Assembly: GCA_918026815.1 (NCBI GenBank)
Contig: CAKJVC010000080.1
Coordinates: 1 to 64,000, forward strand
Reading direction: 5' to 3'
DNA: 64,000 nucleotides
Source: Chalara sp. BL73
Taxonomy: Eukaryota > Ascomycota > Leotiomycetes > Helotiales
Part shown: piece by piece, positions 11,309 through 25,200 of the stretch
How the letters are laid out: each line of letters begins with the position of its first letter
Position numbering within the stretch: position 1 is the stretch's first letter
The notes under the pieces: model-generated
Database searches by the model: none
What the model was told of the DNA's origin: nothing
What the model saw: only the letters and a program-made list of their open reading frames with translations
Program-made: the position numbers and the translations under genes

Positions 11309-12472
11309 ATGGCACTTCCAACGTCTAAAAATCAAGCCGTCCTTATCACGGGAGTCAATGGTTACATTGCCTCTCGCACAGCTGAAGCATTTCTCAATGA
11401 AGGATACGATGTTCGAGGAACAGTCAGAAACAAGAACTCTGCAGCTGGTTTGTTAGAAGTCCTGGAGCCGTTTGTGACTGCCGGCAGACTTGAAATCGTC
11501 GAGGTCAAAGACAGTAAGTCACCTGCCCCCTTACATGACATATTTAGCAGTAGCATTGTCAAAAAGGAACACGTCAAATCCTCACCAGCCTCTCAGACAT
11601 GAAGCGGCTTATCGCTGACGATATTTTTAGTCACCATTCCTGGGGCCTTCGATGAAGCAGTGAAAGGGATACACGCTATTATACACATGGCCTCACCCGT
11701 ATCCCTCTCCTTCGACGATCCCGATCCCGTCATCAAAACAGCAATCGAAGGGACCCAATCCGTTCTCAACTCTGGATACGCCTACGGCTCGCCAACTCTC
11801 AAGTCTGTAGTGCTCACCTCTTCCATTGGCGCCATTGTGGGCAAGCACGCGGCCCCATACACCTACACCGAAAACGACTGGAACGACGTTTCGGAAGGCC
11901 TAGTTGCTGAGCTCGGCAAGAGCTCGCCCAGTGCGCAAATTTACCTCGCGTCAAAGACGGCTGGCGAGAAAGCATTCTGGAAGTTCAGGGACGAGAAGAA
12001 GCCGGCTTGGACGATGACCGCCGTTAATCCGGTGTTTGTCGGTGGCCCGCCCTTGGTGGTTCCTGAGTCGGCGGATAAGATCCACGAGACCGTCAAAAGC
12101 GTTTACACGGTCCTGAATGGAGAACCTATCCCGCCACCGTTGGGAGGCAGTGGTTCGTTTGTTGACGTTAGGGACGTGGCGCGTCTCATGGTGTTTGGTG
12201 TTAGTCATCCAGAGGTTGCGGATGGAGAGAGGTATATTGCTTGTGGTGGTGTTGGCAATGGACAAGCGGTGGCCGATATTTTGAGAGAGCACTATAAGAA
12301 TAGGAAAATTGCGGTCGGCAATCCTGGTGAGGGCTATGAGCCTGGATGGCGGTTTCCTAATGATGGCATCCGCTTTGATAGCTCGAAGGCTGTGAAAGCT
12401 ACGGGGAAAGAGTGGATTCCATTTGACAAGTCCGTGTTGGATGCTGCAAAGTCGTTCGAGAAATTGCTTTGA
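11309..12472 (+). CDS. NAD(P)-dependent reductase, dihydroflavonol-reductase-like extended SDR
   Basis: Exons 11309-11513 and 11631-12472 (intron 117 nt, GTAAGT donor, GCTGAC branch, TTTTAG acceptor) give 348 residues. It is an extended short-chain dehydrogenase: the nucleotide-binding motif VLITGVNGYIASRTAEAFL lies at residues 11-29, followed by GTVRN (NADP-type Arg). The HMASPVSL strand, SSIGAIVG (catalytic Ser region), and YLASKTAGEKAFWKF carrying the YxxxK pair near residue 165-170 are all present. Family members reduce aldehydes or ketones (fungal Gre2/DFR/cinnamoyl-CoA reductase-like) in the cytosol. The substrate cannot be told. It appears intact. Confidence 0.9.
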
Positions 12473-12731
12473 ATAGTCTTAGGTTTGATTGATCTTCTCT
12501 CTCTCGCGAAGCCAAGATATTTAGGGTATTGGCCTATACGTCTTCGATAAATATCTTTTAATGTAATAACATGAACTGGGTATGGGCTTATTGTCTGAGC
12601 TAGAGAATGAAATTCGTTATCACGGAAAAAAATGTGGTTGACAGAATAGGCGTGATTGCTGAAACTAATAAAGTATATGGATTAAAAATAGCCACTAGCA
12701 GCCCAGACGTACAGATGCAATGTTGACATAT

Positions 12732-13535
12732 CTATCCACAGCACATTGTTGCTTCTTGTTTATCATCTGATCTGCTTCTATGTTAACTTGCTTCCAACTT
12801 CTTACCGAAGGCCGAACATTTCCATGTAGTCTAGTATGGGAACAGCCGAACTTACCCAAGTGTAATCCATTCCCAACTGCAAACAAAGCTGCCTAAGAAC
12901 GCCCCAATTATGATGCAAATAATGATGTACCCGTTGTAATACATAGCCAACAACATTATAAAATACGCGACCGTAAATTGTGCGCAATGGAGAAACGCCC
13001 GGATCAGCTGTTGCAGTAGGTTTGGTCTATATTTTCGTCCTCCGGATGCTGGTTGTGTCCTTGCAGCGACTACTCCAGCATCGGTACCGCTTTTATTGTG
13101 GGTAGAAGAGGCCGAGTCAGGAGATACAACGGAGGCAGAGGGTTGTTGAAGAGCGGCTTGACGGATGATATACCGATCGTATTCTCGCGCCCCACGACGG
13201 AGGGCTTCGAGGGTCATGACGAGGAGGACTACGCCGATACAAGAGCCTGCGAACATGCCTTTGGAGGTGATGTGCCACGAGCTAGAGATGAAACAGGCAT
13301 CCATCACGTTCCAGTTCCAGAGCATCTGATAGGACTTAGTTAGAATGTTATTCGGGAGAGGATAGCTGAAGATAAGCAAATGGTAGTGGCAAGGACGTAC
13401 AGAAATCTGGCAACCACCGCCCATATCCATTTCCATATCCATCGCTGCCGACGTCGCTGCAGCAGCCGCATCGGTTACAGTAGCAGACACCGCGGCTACC
13501 GTCGAGCTTGTCATACTCATATGGCTGTGATCCAT
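12732..13535 (-). CDS. Ctr-type copper transporter
   Basis: Exons 13401-13535, 12856-13325 and 12732-12771 give 214 residues. This is a high-affinity copper(I) channel subunit that trimerises in the plasma or vacuolar membrane. The N-terminus is Met/His-rich (MDHSHMSM, MDMEMDMGGGC) for copper capture; then come LWNWNVMDACFISSSWHITS and helix 1 (AGSCIGVVLLVMTLEAL). A Ser-rich loop follows, then helix 2 with the MxxxM filter (MLLAM) and helix 3 with GxxxG (GAFLG). The 40 nt last exon, after an 84 nt intron, encodes SDDKQEATMCCG; the terminal CC-G copper-exchange motif confirms it. The 75 nt first intron, 13326-13400, is in frame. Confidence 0.92.
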
Positions 13536-16020
13536 GATGAAAACTTTTGAAGTTTTTGGTTCAGGAAGTCACGAGGCTAAGATTGATCTACCTGGATAGC
13601 TGGGATGCAGTGTAGGAAGAACTCTGAGAAATGGGACCCGGCTTTAAGTAAGTGAAAGCCACTTCGTAAGATTTTTTTCCCACATCCGGATATCCTCCGT
13701 GCTAACAGAGCTAATCCCAACATCCACTATTTTCTTACACCAGCCTAGAACTAATGCGCTAGTATGAGCATGATTTAAACAGTAGCGGACACTCCCGCCG
13801 TAGTAGCGCAGCCTTAGCGAGAACCGACAAGCTTTTGAGGTAATTTGAGTTATTTACACGGCTTGGCAAACACCTTGGCTGGGAGATCGGCGAGAGATTA
13901 TTGGGTCAAATGTGCTGTGATATTGAAAATGGATAAGCCGCCCCAAACTTTTGGTTCAGAGGGGAGAGGAAAAGCGAGCTGATTGGTCCAACCGGAGAGA
14001 TATACAACACTTTTTCGTATCTTACGCCTAGATTTTGGTCGCTTGAGCCTTTCAATCTGAGAAAGTTGGTGTGAGCCCGAAAACACGCGGTTGACACCAC
14101 GTTTTGGACTCATGGGAATAGGTATCGTGTCGAATGTGTTCCTCAGGTAGAGATGTTCGCTCTTCTGATATTTATGGATACTAGACGCTATTTATTTCCC
14201 CGTGCGCGGGAATTTGGTGTGGTGGTTTGCGACCAATAACAAACTTCTAATGCTGTGGTCTTCCACTTATTGCAATCCATGGATTCCGAGGCCCGCCATT
14301 ACCTGATCTAAATATGTCGTCGCCTTATTGGTCCTACTCCCACCATGGGTTGGAATTTTGCAGTCCAGGTTGGTATTGCTGACTTAAAAGTCTGATACCC
14401 CATCTCGCCTAATAACTTGTATTTCGTATTCTCACACCATGGATTGAAGCGTATGGGAAAGTCTTTCTAACAACATCCATAAATCCCGCCTCGCGCTGCC
14501 ATTGTGCCTTGGACTTTGACTTGGTTATATCTCTAGCCATAACTATCATAAATGGCGAAATGGCCAGGCTGCTAGTATTTGATGACCAGTACTGTTTCAG
14601 GCGGAGTTGATGCTAGAAAATTCCTTATCATGGAACTTGATCAAGCCGCCTTCAGCTAGGTAGTCGAAGCTTGCCTTATAGCGACTCGCGTGTATTGTAA
14701 GCAGTTACATTCTGCGCTGTTGCACGGAAATGAATGTAATCGAACTTCAAGCCAAGCTCATATGTCCATTGCTCCACAGGATCAGCCCGGTGGAACGAAC
14801 ATTTGGTCACAGAAGGTGGAGGAATCCTAGATCTGCACATGGACCTTAGATGAATGATATTGCTCTACGAAGTCTATTGCCTATATACCCGTGTCGGTCG
14901 GAATATCGAGCATGTTGGCCTGTCTGGGGGCTCATGGCCAAGGCAAGCGAGTCGCCTATGAGGGGACGAAAGATCTTATGTTCAAGATTCCGTCGATCTT
15001 GCTTGATGGCATCATTTGGAAGGTAGTACGCTGATTAAACCAGTATGGGAGGCATCTCTGATGAGTTGCAGATACGGAATTCTTGCTGGTATTCATGATA
15101 AGACAGCCATTTTTGGTCAAGCACCGAGTTTTTCATCTTTGGAGCTTGCGCTTTCCTAATTAGGACCGCCTGTTCCACACCGTAGAAGATAATCACGCAG
15201 CTTCATGTTTGTTCAATTCTTCGGACAGTGTTAATTCCTCAGAATCCCTATGCGCCTCCAAAATCAAGACACCATGAAAGAGTAACACCGGTCGTCTCAT
15301 TCGAATTTGTTCCATGCCCAAAATTAGTTGTGTCATCTAAGAGTAATACAAGAATTTGAAGTATAAAAGGAAGAGAGGTTGGAAGGCAAGTATCGGGTTT
15401 AAATATGCAACTTGAATGAAAGGTTCATCGTTGACTCTCTGTAGGTCGGTTCGGCTAAGGTGGAGATGATAGACTTGATGATACACTCAATTCGAAAGCG
15501 GCATAGATTGGAAACATTGAAACTGATACAATGCTTGCAATACCTTGCAGGGGCATCATGACTTGAGGATAACAGTTAAACCTGTGATGAATATGGGTGC
15601 GTGAGCCAAGGCATGCATCCGAACGACAAGTGTTAACCCTTCAAAATCCTGAAAATTATAAAGGCGGCGGCGTTGATGACAATGAGGAATTTTAATGAAA
15701 GGTGAAGATTCTGGAGATAGATTGAATGAGTTGTATACAGGCGATAATTCTTTCTGCATGATGCTTAGTCTGCAAATGCAAAAGCAATAGTTGCAAGGAT
15801 AACTCTGAAATTACATAATGACAAGAAAGAAAGGAGGGCTATTTGGCTATCTCTGAGGGATGAATTCTTAGGTGAGAATCTAGTGTACTCTGGACGATGG
15901 CATATAGGAACCTTAAGACTATGCAAGACTATTGCGTTGCATCGTAGCGCTGACGGCCACGGGAAGTTTCATTCAGCATCTATGTAATATACATATATAG
16001 AATTACATGTCCACGTAATA
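13536..16020. other. 2.5 kb gene-poor region
   Basis: No gene I can support. A 40-codon frame at 14912-15034 (starting MLACLGAHGQGKRVAYEGTK) looks protein-like and ends near a GTAGTACG donor-like site; it may be a relic exon but I cannot name it. Frames at 13898-14113 (-) and 15556-15759 (-) look like chance. Confidence 0.4.
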
Positions 16021-18492
16021 TTATGACTCGTATTCGTCATCGTCTTCGTCCGGCTCATCTCTCAGCTCGATGCCGGGCAATTGGAACATACGATGTCCCT
16101 CTCTCATTGTTTTCTGGCCGAGCCTCTCGAGCTCGGCCCAGATTTCTGGGTACATGGATTTCGCCCATTCCTCTACAGCATCTTTTCGGTTCTGACCGAG
16201 TGCTGCGTTGTAAAACATACCGAGACTGGGAAGAATGAGTATTAATCTCTGAGCCTAATGGTGGCTATGGTGATAATCAATGGAGAAAACTTACAGCATA
16301 AAGTCAGGATTAAGCCCAAACTCTTTCTCCGACGTCTCAATCAGAATATATGCGTCCTGGAGCTTTGCCTTGCCTCCCAGGCAACATATATATGCAGTGA
16401 ATACATCTTTGGTGATCTCAATCTCCATCCTCCTCATTTTTGCCCATATTTCCCGTGCTTTATGCTCGCCGAAAGGTTTCCGTTCTAACGTTCGAAAGAC
16501 CAGCTCAAGAGATCGATAAGTAGGCCCTTCTCTCGAGTTCGTAATTTCGTCCCAAAATTGCATTGCCTTGAAAGGATGATCACATTCCGTGTAGGCACGC
16601 ATCAAGGCGTTGTAGAGTAGAGTATTTGGTTCGATGGAACTGTCCATCTTCAGCATGTTATACGCTATATCCAAACTCTCTCTATCAGCGCAATCGGCAA
16701 TTCCCTCAAAGCAGATGACATATGTTGAAAGGACAGGCCTCTTGTTTTGAAGATTGTGAGCACGCATGTGACCAAACACATGCAAGGCCATGTCACCACG
16801 ACGAAACTTGAAAAAATGCTCCATGAGTTGTGTCCGGGTTTCTAGTGGCATTTCGTCAAAGACTTGCACAGCTAAAATATAGGTCTCCCACGAATCTGTC
16901 ATCTCGGTCTCTGAAGACTGAGCAAACTCGAGTAGAGTGGTGCGAATAGCCACACGCTCTTGAGCTGTACAGTGCCAGGCATGGGTGTTGAGTAAATCAA
17001 GTGTGAGGTCCATTTCCCCTCTTTCCAAGTAAACCCTACACATAGCAGACACTGTATCAGCCTCTAGGCGAACACTGCGTTGGTCGAGATCCGACAGAAT
17101 TGAAACTATGTGGTCGTAATCTGATGTAGGTGATAAGCACAGAGCTCGGATATACTTATTGATCACCAGCAGATCAGTGTCATTCTCAATCTCGGCCGAT
17201 TGCAAAGCATCATACGCAGCCTGCGCACCACCTAGATCCCCAGCTGCGATCCGGTAGTCCATCTGTAGAAGGTGCGTTTCCGCATTCGGATATATGCCAT
17301 GTTTGGTTCCCATTGTAATGAATCGCTCTGCTAAATAGGAATCGTTACGTGAGATAGCGCTCGAGACTAAGCCATTGATGGTGGTCGCATCAGGACGAAG
17401 GGTATCATCCTCAGGACTGGCCCTAGCCATGACCTGCATCATCTGCTCAACCTCCTCCACCCCCTTTCCCATGGCGCTGGAGGCCCATTGAAGTATGATA
17501 TCCCATGTCTCTTTATCCGGACTACCCGCTGTGATTTCTCTGAAGATATCTTTGCACCAAACTTCTTGATTGTTACGAGTGCAGAAGTGAAGGATCGTAG
17601 ACAATGTGGGCGGGGTAGGGCGGCTTCCTCGTGGTTCCAGGGGCATGCCGTACCATTTCCTGGTAGCTTCGATGTCGTTTCTCCCGGCATAAAAGTTGAC
17701 TACCACTTGCTGAACATTGCGTGAATATTTTACACCCAACTTATGCATCATATGTAGAGTTTGCAGAAGCTCTTCCTCGTCTCCATCGCGAGCAAAGCCA
17801 TCCACAACCTTCGCCCATAAATGCGAATCAGAGAACGTCTTTGGGGAAGGATAGTCCTCATGCAAATACGATCGGAGTAGATCTCTAATGTGTTTCGAGT
17901 CGCCAGTATCGATCAAAATTTTCATATATGATTTCAAGCTACGGCGAGCGGTTGTTTTGGGGGATGTGGCTGGTTCTGGTGAGCATTTAACAATCTCCTG
18001 GTATAGCTCTCTTGCTAGTCTGTTATGTGTTTCCCTACTATCCTGCGGCATCGTCTCTAAAGCCTGCAAACCGGCCAACATATCCCCCCGTGTGAAAAAC
18101 AAAGCAGCTTCGAGCTCACCATTGTCCCTTGCTTTCTTCAAGAACTGGAAACTTCTCAAGGTACGGTCAGCTTCGTAACTGATGAGAGCCTCTTTCTTTT
18201 TGAGCTTGTGTTGTATGAATGCTTTCCAGGCAGTTACCAATTCTGCTGCTGTTGGCGGTCTAGTCTGGTTCGTTTGGGCCACCCAAAGCTCGTTCATTTT
18301 CAGGAACCCTGGGTCAAACTGCGGGCTTCTTGGTTCACGCGTCGTCCTCTTCCCGAATCCAAAGAGATTCCTCCGCCGTGGCAGGAAGGCATTATGTGGG
18401 CGCAGGGTCTGCGTGGCTTGCGGACAGCGGAACCGAAGGGGCTGGTTGGAGATGAGTCGTCTGAAGACGCTACGGGTGAGATGGGATCGCAT
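16021..18492 (-). CDS. Mitochondrial pentatricopeptide-repeat (PPR) protein
   Basis: Exons 16295-18492 and 16021-16225 (intron 16226-16294) give 800 residues. The N-terminus is Arg-rich and lacks acids (MRSHLTRSVFRRLISNQP), a mitochondrial presequence. The body is a chain of helical hairpins of about 35 residues with PPR spacing, for example LWAKVVDGFARDGDEEELLQ, PNTLLYNALMRAYTECDHPF and TYRSLELVFRTLERKPFGEH. The C-terminus is acidic (ELRDEPDEDDDEYES). PPR proteins bind organelle RNA and control its translation or stability. The size and N-terminal block recall the Neurospora CYA-5 type needed for cytochrome oxidase expression, but I could not confirm that. It appears intact. Confidence 0.85.
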
Positions 18493-19679
18493 CGTTAGGA
18501 ACGGAACTGGGGAGCCACTGCATTTGGGATTGCAGCAGACCTGTAGGACACAATCTGGAGTGGGATGATGGCGATAAGTTAGGCCATAGAGGCCAATGAA
18601 ACGTGGTTGATGGTATTCATGATTCTGTTTTGCTGGAGCTTCAACTTACCAGAGATCCAGAATAATTTCCACCACGAACTTTTTGCCAAGCCAGACCCGT
18701 CAACACGTGATTTAGGGATGTCTTCCATTGCCGAATGTTGAAAAGGGAATTCTCTTGAGAGTTTACCAGCATCTTCATATCCATGCACATTGATACTAAG
18801 GAAAAGAAAAGCGTGGTGTCGGTAATATTGGTGAGGATTTCATCGTCTATCCTCCGGTCAAGTAGCCATCAAAGGCAGAAGGACTTTCTCTCGAGTCGTT
18901 CTCTCCTGCTCTGCCTCTCCGCTATATGGCTACTGATACTCGTGCTTTTGACAACTTATAATGATGTATTTGTGACTCATTATACACAGTATCACTATTC
19001 ATGCGGATGGCGCCAGTCTTGTTCTTTGGAACAGAATCTCCCAGCCACTTTCAATGAGGATGCTCTCTTGGAATGCCCATCATCAACCTACTAGTATGTG
19101 TCCACAATTACACTCCAGCAGGGTGTTTGAGGCTCGAGAGGCGTAAACAACAAGCGCACACACATGCATGTATTCTAAACCTGAGACCCCGCAAGTTACC
19201 ATACACATGAGCAGGAGCATCAAGTGCAAGTTTGTAATCCGTTATAACAATAGAACACTCTGCTATTATGTTACAGCTCATATCTTGTTCTTCCCCCACT
19301 CTTGCGAGCAACCATAAAATGAAATAGCTGCCCACTTTCGTCCCACCAATAATCGTCTTCCATCCCTTCTTTCTACTACAACAGCAATGTCTAGAGTGTC
19401 GGGCATGTCTATCCTTAAGTGGGTAGGAAGAGATAGGCTCGCCTTTATGCTTTCCTCCACTCATGCACGCCTTGGCAGCCTGGGCTTAATTTCAAACACA
19501 CCTTGCTCGGCCTTACGATGCAGTGCAAGAGAATTCCTCGTCCTACAGTTACAGTGTCTATGGTCAACTTCTGCTAAACCTTGGCGACCCGCGTGTACAA
19601 CTGTACCAGGTTATTCTCCAAGCTTCAACACACAAGTATTAGACCAGTTCTACTTATACATTAAGTGCAACCACGTGAT
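18493..19679. other. 1.2 kb intergenic region
   Basis: Promoter side of both the PPR gene (-) and the MoCo-sulfurase relic (+). Several short open frames, none recognisable. Confidence 0.45.
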
Positions 19680-22158
19680 ATGACTTCCGATCCACAATTT
19701 TATGACAATGATATTGACGTTATACGACGAAATGAATATCCAATGCTCTCAGTATATTCAGGATTCACCACTCATGTTCAATTCTCCCCACTAATATGGT
19801 AAATATACAATATACCTTGATCATTCAGGAACTACTCTTTATGCGAAATCACTTGTCGACAAGGTTTCCTCCTCCATGATATCGGGACTTTACGGAAATC
19901 CTCATTCAAATCCCGCATCTTCCATTTTATCATTGAAAAAGATCGAGGATGTACGGTTGAAAGCATTGCAATTCTTTGGCGCAGATCCCGAGAACTTCGA
20001 TATTGTCTTTGTGGCTAATGCTACAGCTGCCACCAAAGCTGTTGCTGAGGGTTTCCGAGCACGTGGGGGGTTCGACTATGGATATCATAGAGACTCCCAT
20101 ACAAGTCTTGTTGGTGTTAGGGAGCTTGCTGCAAGAAGTAAATGCTTTATTTCAGATGAATATGTGGGAGAATGGCTTCGCAGCTCAAGCCAAGATCCAG
20201 AACGACCATTCCTATTCGTCTATCCTGCACAGCCAAACATGAATGGGCGCTGACTTCCGCTCTCTTGGTCAAAAGAGATACAAGTAATGAAGCAAAACAC
20301 TTAAACGGTACTCGACGCTGCAGCTTATGTCTCCACCCCACCACTAGATCTAAGCAACGCAGGTAATGCACCTAACTTTACAGCACTAAGTTTCTATAAG
20401 ATCCTTGGCTTTCTAGATCTAGGGGTATTGGTCGTCAAGAAATCTTCCGGCCATATGTTGGATAGAAGGGCTTATTTTGGTGGAGGGACTGTAGAAGCTG
20501 TTTCATGTCTGCAGGAGCAGTGACATGCTACCAACCACACATCTTTACATGAACTAGAAGATGGAACTCTCCCTATACATAGTATCTTAGCTCTCGATTC
20601 AGCATTTGATGTACATATTAACCTCTATCAATCTATGCAGCGTGTATCACAGCATACGGCTCACTTAGCAAATAGACTATTTCTACTTTTAACATCATTA
20701 CGACACGACAATGGGCAACAGGTGTGTAATATTTTCGCCAGCCCAGGGACAGATTATACCAATACAAGGTTACAGGGCCTAGTTCTAGCATTCAATGTTC
20801 GAGCTAAAGACGGTACCTGGGTGAGCAATTCTGAATTGGAGAAGTTGGCCTCGGTTCGAAATATTCATCTACGCACCGGCTGTTTGTGTAACTCCGGAGC
20901 TATTGCATATAACCTGAACCTTAAACCTATGGACTTGATGAAGAATTACACTGCTGGTCTACGTTGCGGAAACGACCAAGTAGGGGAGTGTGGGAAGCCC
21001 ACCAGCGTCATCCGAATGAGCTTGGGAGCGATGAGCAGTTCAGAGGATGTCATGACCACTACCGAATTCCTCAGAGAGTTCTATGCTCAAAAAGAAGATT
21101 CTATACAGGAAACTCCTTCGATATGTGAAAAACCTACTTTTTCCATTGAGAGTTTAACGATTTACCCAATTAAGAGCTGTGGGGGAATTTCGGTCCCGGC
21201 TAATTGGGAATGGGAGGTCTGGAAAGAAGGACTGGCATGGGATCGAGAATGGTGCTTGATTCACGCAGGTACTAGGCAAGTCTTGAGTCAAAATTGCTAC
21301 CCTCGTATGGCTCTACTTAAGCCTGAGATGGACCTCAAATCGAGTCTGTTGCGAGAACGCTTCATAGAGCCTGGGAATTCAGGCCCATCAGTCGAGATAT
21401 CAGCGTCTTTGCTAGGATTCCCAGAAAAAATAAGGCCTCGCGGATCAAATTTATGCAATGAAGTCGTCGAGGCGGTTCCTCGCTGTTCGGATGAAATCAG
21501 CACTTTCTTCATAAGTGCACTTGGAGTGCCTTGCTATCTAGCTTACTTCCCTGCAAATGTAATAGGTCTTAGCTCGAGGCGCTCCAAGGCACATCTGCAA
21601 CGACATTAGTCCCCGAGGAAACGCAAAATTAATGAATTTAGATATTCCAGCTCAAAGCTGCCATCACCTTCCAATGACGTCATTCGAGAGAATATACCGC
21701 GTCCTATACTACTGTCAAATAAAAGCCCTATATTATCAATTACACGAGCAAGCCTTGATTTTTTGAATGCACAAATACGACACAAAATCGGTAAACTAGC
21801 CGACGCATCCGTGTTCCGAGCTAACATTGTTATTGCTTCTTCTGCGCCGTCTTCATCTGTTCCGTACATCGAAAGTTCCTGGGAGCATGTCAAGATTGGA
21901 GAGGAGATTTTCGAGATGCTGGGTAGTTGCCGGCGTTGTTCGATGGTCTACGTCGATCAAGCTACTGCTATCAAGGACGAAGAGCCATTCGTTACTTTGG
22001 CTAAGACAAGGAGATTCGATAATAAGGTGTTCTTTGGAGAGCACATGTGTCATATCTCAAGAGGCAGAAGAGCATATATCTCTGTTGGTGATACCATAGA
22101 GGCTTTTAATATAGAGCATATTCTTAGAGAAAAGATGTTTTCAATCCTCAATTGGTAA
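19680..22158 (+). pseudogene. hxB: Molybdenum-cofactor sulfurase (hxB paralogue), inactivated
   Basis: This is a full-length relic of the enzyme that adds the terminal sulfur to MoCo of xanthine-dehydrogenase-type hydroxylases. Exon 1 (19680-19751) encodes MTSDPQFYDNDIDVIRRNEYPML. The intron acceptor now reads AA at 19809-19810 where AG is expected. From 19811 one frame runs to 22158: YLDHSGTTLYAKSL, NLYGNPHS-type block, SFYKILGF (PLP-lysine region, about 20395), RTGCLCNSGA (persulfide Cys, about 20875), then a C-terminal MOSC half (IYPIKSCGGISVPANWEWE to about 22140). In-frame stops are TGA 20251, TAA 20302, TGA 20521 and TAG 21607. Each fits one C-to-T or G-to-A change from CGA, CAA, TGG and CAG. 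The catalytic residues survive, so loss looks recent. It lies tail to tail with hxnR, 101 bp apart. Confidence 0.85.
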
Positions 22159-22259
22159 CATAAGTGACGCTTAAATTTCACTCCGGTAGTATGCTTTGAT
22201 TCACGTTGCCATTAGGAAAGGTGCTTTATACATTCTTATTGAGGCAATGCCTGCTCTGG

Positions 22260-25200
22260 TTACCGCAGCAAACTTTCATACTGATTTATGCTCCTTTCTG
22301 GCACCAAGCCGCGAAGGACCTTCACTCCCTCATAGATGACTGCCCACCTTACACTACTCAGATATTTTGCCATTACGGCTGTCAAACCTCTCGTTTGGTA
22401 CTTTCCAACCATTCGCCAAAGCCCCTCAGGAGTTACGCTCGTCATGCCACTGACAAGAGCGTTCATTTCGGCCTGTGCGTCCCAGAGAATATCGTCATGC
22501 GGAATAGCTTCACCTTCAGCACTCCCTTGAGAGCCACGGTCTGTTGTATCGCCGCCTGCAAAATGGAACCCCCACAATGTGAGCGTTGCAAGATACAAAC
22601 ACCATGGATAGTGGAACAGTTCATTCACGTCCCAATTATCGAGATTCATGATTCCATCTCGTAAGAGGTGTGCTGCATGCCACGATGCCTTAACCGCTGC
22701 CAGTGAAGTTCCGGGTTTGGCCCACTGCTTCAAGACGTTTCGTGAACGGTCATAGTCCGGCCTATTTACTGGCCTTCCAATAATGTGCCTAGCTCCAGCG
22801 TAAATTTGTAGATCAAGGACCTCAACATTGAGGATTATGTGTGCCGCATGATATATTGCTACCACGGCGGTGCTAAACTGCGTGAAGTCCTTCTGCTTTG
22901 CCACATTATCTTTAAGCGACATTCTCATCGTCATACAGTATGTATCAAAGTCTGCTTTCCACGTATCATACGATTCAGCGAGACGCACACGTCGCTCCAA
23001 GGCTTCTGGTCCAGGAAATCCTGTTTATTATCAGTATTTGTGTCTCTTGACAACGAGATAAAATGACTCTACCTAGTGCAGTCTGCTCCCTTCTCTTCAT
23101 ATCCCATGATATTGACATCAAGCCATGAAGGACCAGAAGGCGTGAGAGTGCATTTAGCCGCGTATTAATGTTACTTGGAGTGAGCGTAATGTAGCCTTTC
23201 AAAATCGCAAGGAATAAGATTTTTGGTTCCAGTTTATAGTTCTTGTACCACTCTTCCGCCGAGTCAGCCTCCCAGGTAGCAGGATTACAGGGAAGAGAGA
23301 CTCGAAGTTCAAATGCAGACATGCACAAAGATTGCGAAAACAGAACCGCATGTTGTGTGTCCCAAAGGAAGCAAAGCAGAGATAACCTGTAAATGTTAGG
23401 AAAGACAGAATTACATGAAATATTTTCAAGTACCTCTTCCTCTCTTCGATTTCAACAAAAGTCCTCCAGTTCAACTCCAAGTCTCCTTTTCCATCTTCAA
23501 AATTAGGTTCTCTGACTGTTTGGCAATCACTACGCCGGATTAAACTATCAGTTTGATTAGTATGTTTCGTATACTATGAGGAGCATTGGCGTACTTGATC
23601 AGGAGACCATGGAAAAGATGTGCCATATCATGTTGACTTTGTCCCGCTCTTGACTTCCCAAAACACTCAACCAATAATATAGTCTGCAATATCCAGAGCT
23701 CTGGCTGCGCCTTGAAAGCAGCGTGCTGAAAAATCATGGCTCTCATCACATCATGTATACACACTGCCAAACGATGACTAGCTTTGTCACCATAAGTTGC
23801 GCCAAGCAGTAACACCGAAATTAGCAATAAGGGCTCAACTCGGGAAGGCTCAAAGGTTGGTTGATGCATGAGTGGATAGCAAATGTTAAATCGAGAGAAA
23901 AATAAATCGCTATAATTCTGAAGCGCTGAAAGAGACAACAATGGGTGATCGCGACTGATGAAAGCTCCATCTGGTGTTCGCGGACCTGCTTGAACAATGA
24001 TATCAAGAATTTGATTTCGGGATAGCTCATCAACCGTAGGAAGACTGTGCCTATTTGATCTTAGGAGAACAGCTTGCGGTGAGTCCAACTCCGAGGCCAA
24101 CTCTTCTAATTGACTGGGAGTATTTTGGCTTTCAGATTGGGGAGTACCTGTGTATGAGATCTGAGAGGGACCAGCCGGATCATGTTGGTTAGAATTAGTC
24201 TGACGAATGGAGCCTTTATTTGACGAGTTATCATTTGAATTTGATTCCATGGGCCTCTGCGTGATAAAACCTTGTGAAAGCCGCCCATGATCTATGTTAG
24301 GATGTGTCGCTACTGATATATTGCCCGGGTTTGGAATTATTTCTGTAGCTGTGACGCTCTGCCCGAATACTGAGGCACCATTTCTTTCATGATAATTCTG
24401 AGTGTGGCTAGTCCTAAACTGATTGCTAAACGTCCCATTAATGCTCGGCGTGCACAGTGTGGAAACTGAAGGTTGCTGATAAGGCTGCTCTGTGACAGGA
24501 TCCTGTTCAAAGCTGTTGATGTCAAACAACCAATTGTAATTGCTCATCGTTGTAAATGGCATATTGAATGAACTCGCTATTTTGCGTTAGTTTGAATATC
24601 GTGTGTGAGCTTAAGCTACCTTACCAGTGTCTGGGTTGAACATATCAATATGCGAGTTGTTGCCCATAGGTATGCCCGATGGAGTAGGATGTAGACCCCA
24701 GGATGAGTTTACCAAGAAATCACACATTTCTGGAGTATCCTGACTGAATATTGGCAATTGGTCATTAGACCAGACCTTGTCCGCTAGAGAAAATTGGTGT
24801 TGAAACAGGTCTCCAGAGTCTGAGCTTAAGTGAGACCTGGGAGGTGAGATCGGGGCAGCAGATCGTCGAGCATCATATGTGTCATGAGATATGCTACTAT
24901 TGCTGTAATCTGGAGTGACATTTGTTCCTCGATCTCTCGAGATGTTACTCTGAGGCAAGCTTGGTCGTTTGTTAACAATGTTTCCATCAACATCCCGCCA
25001 CAGCCTCTTCCGGGTTTCCATGACTCCTAGACCTTCCCCACCAGCCTCCACATCCTTTTGCCTGTGACGGGCAATATGCCTATCTATCCAATATATATCT
25101 TAGCTAGGGTTAGGGAAGAGGGAGAGACAATCATTAACTGACCAAGCAAGTCGGGGCGGTTGAAATGACAAAAGCATCTTGGACAGGTACTTTTACCTGG

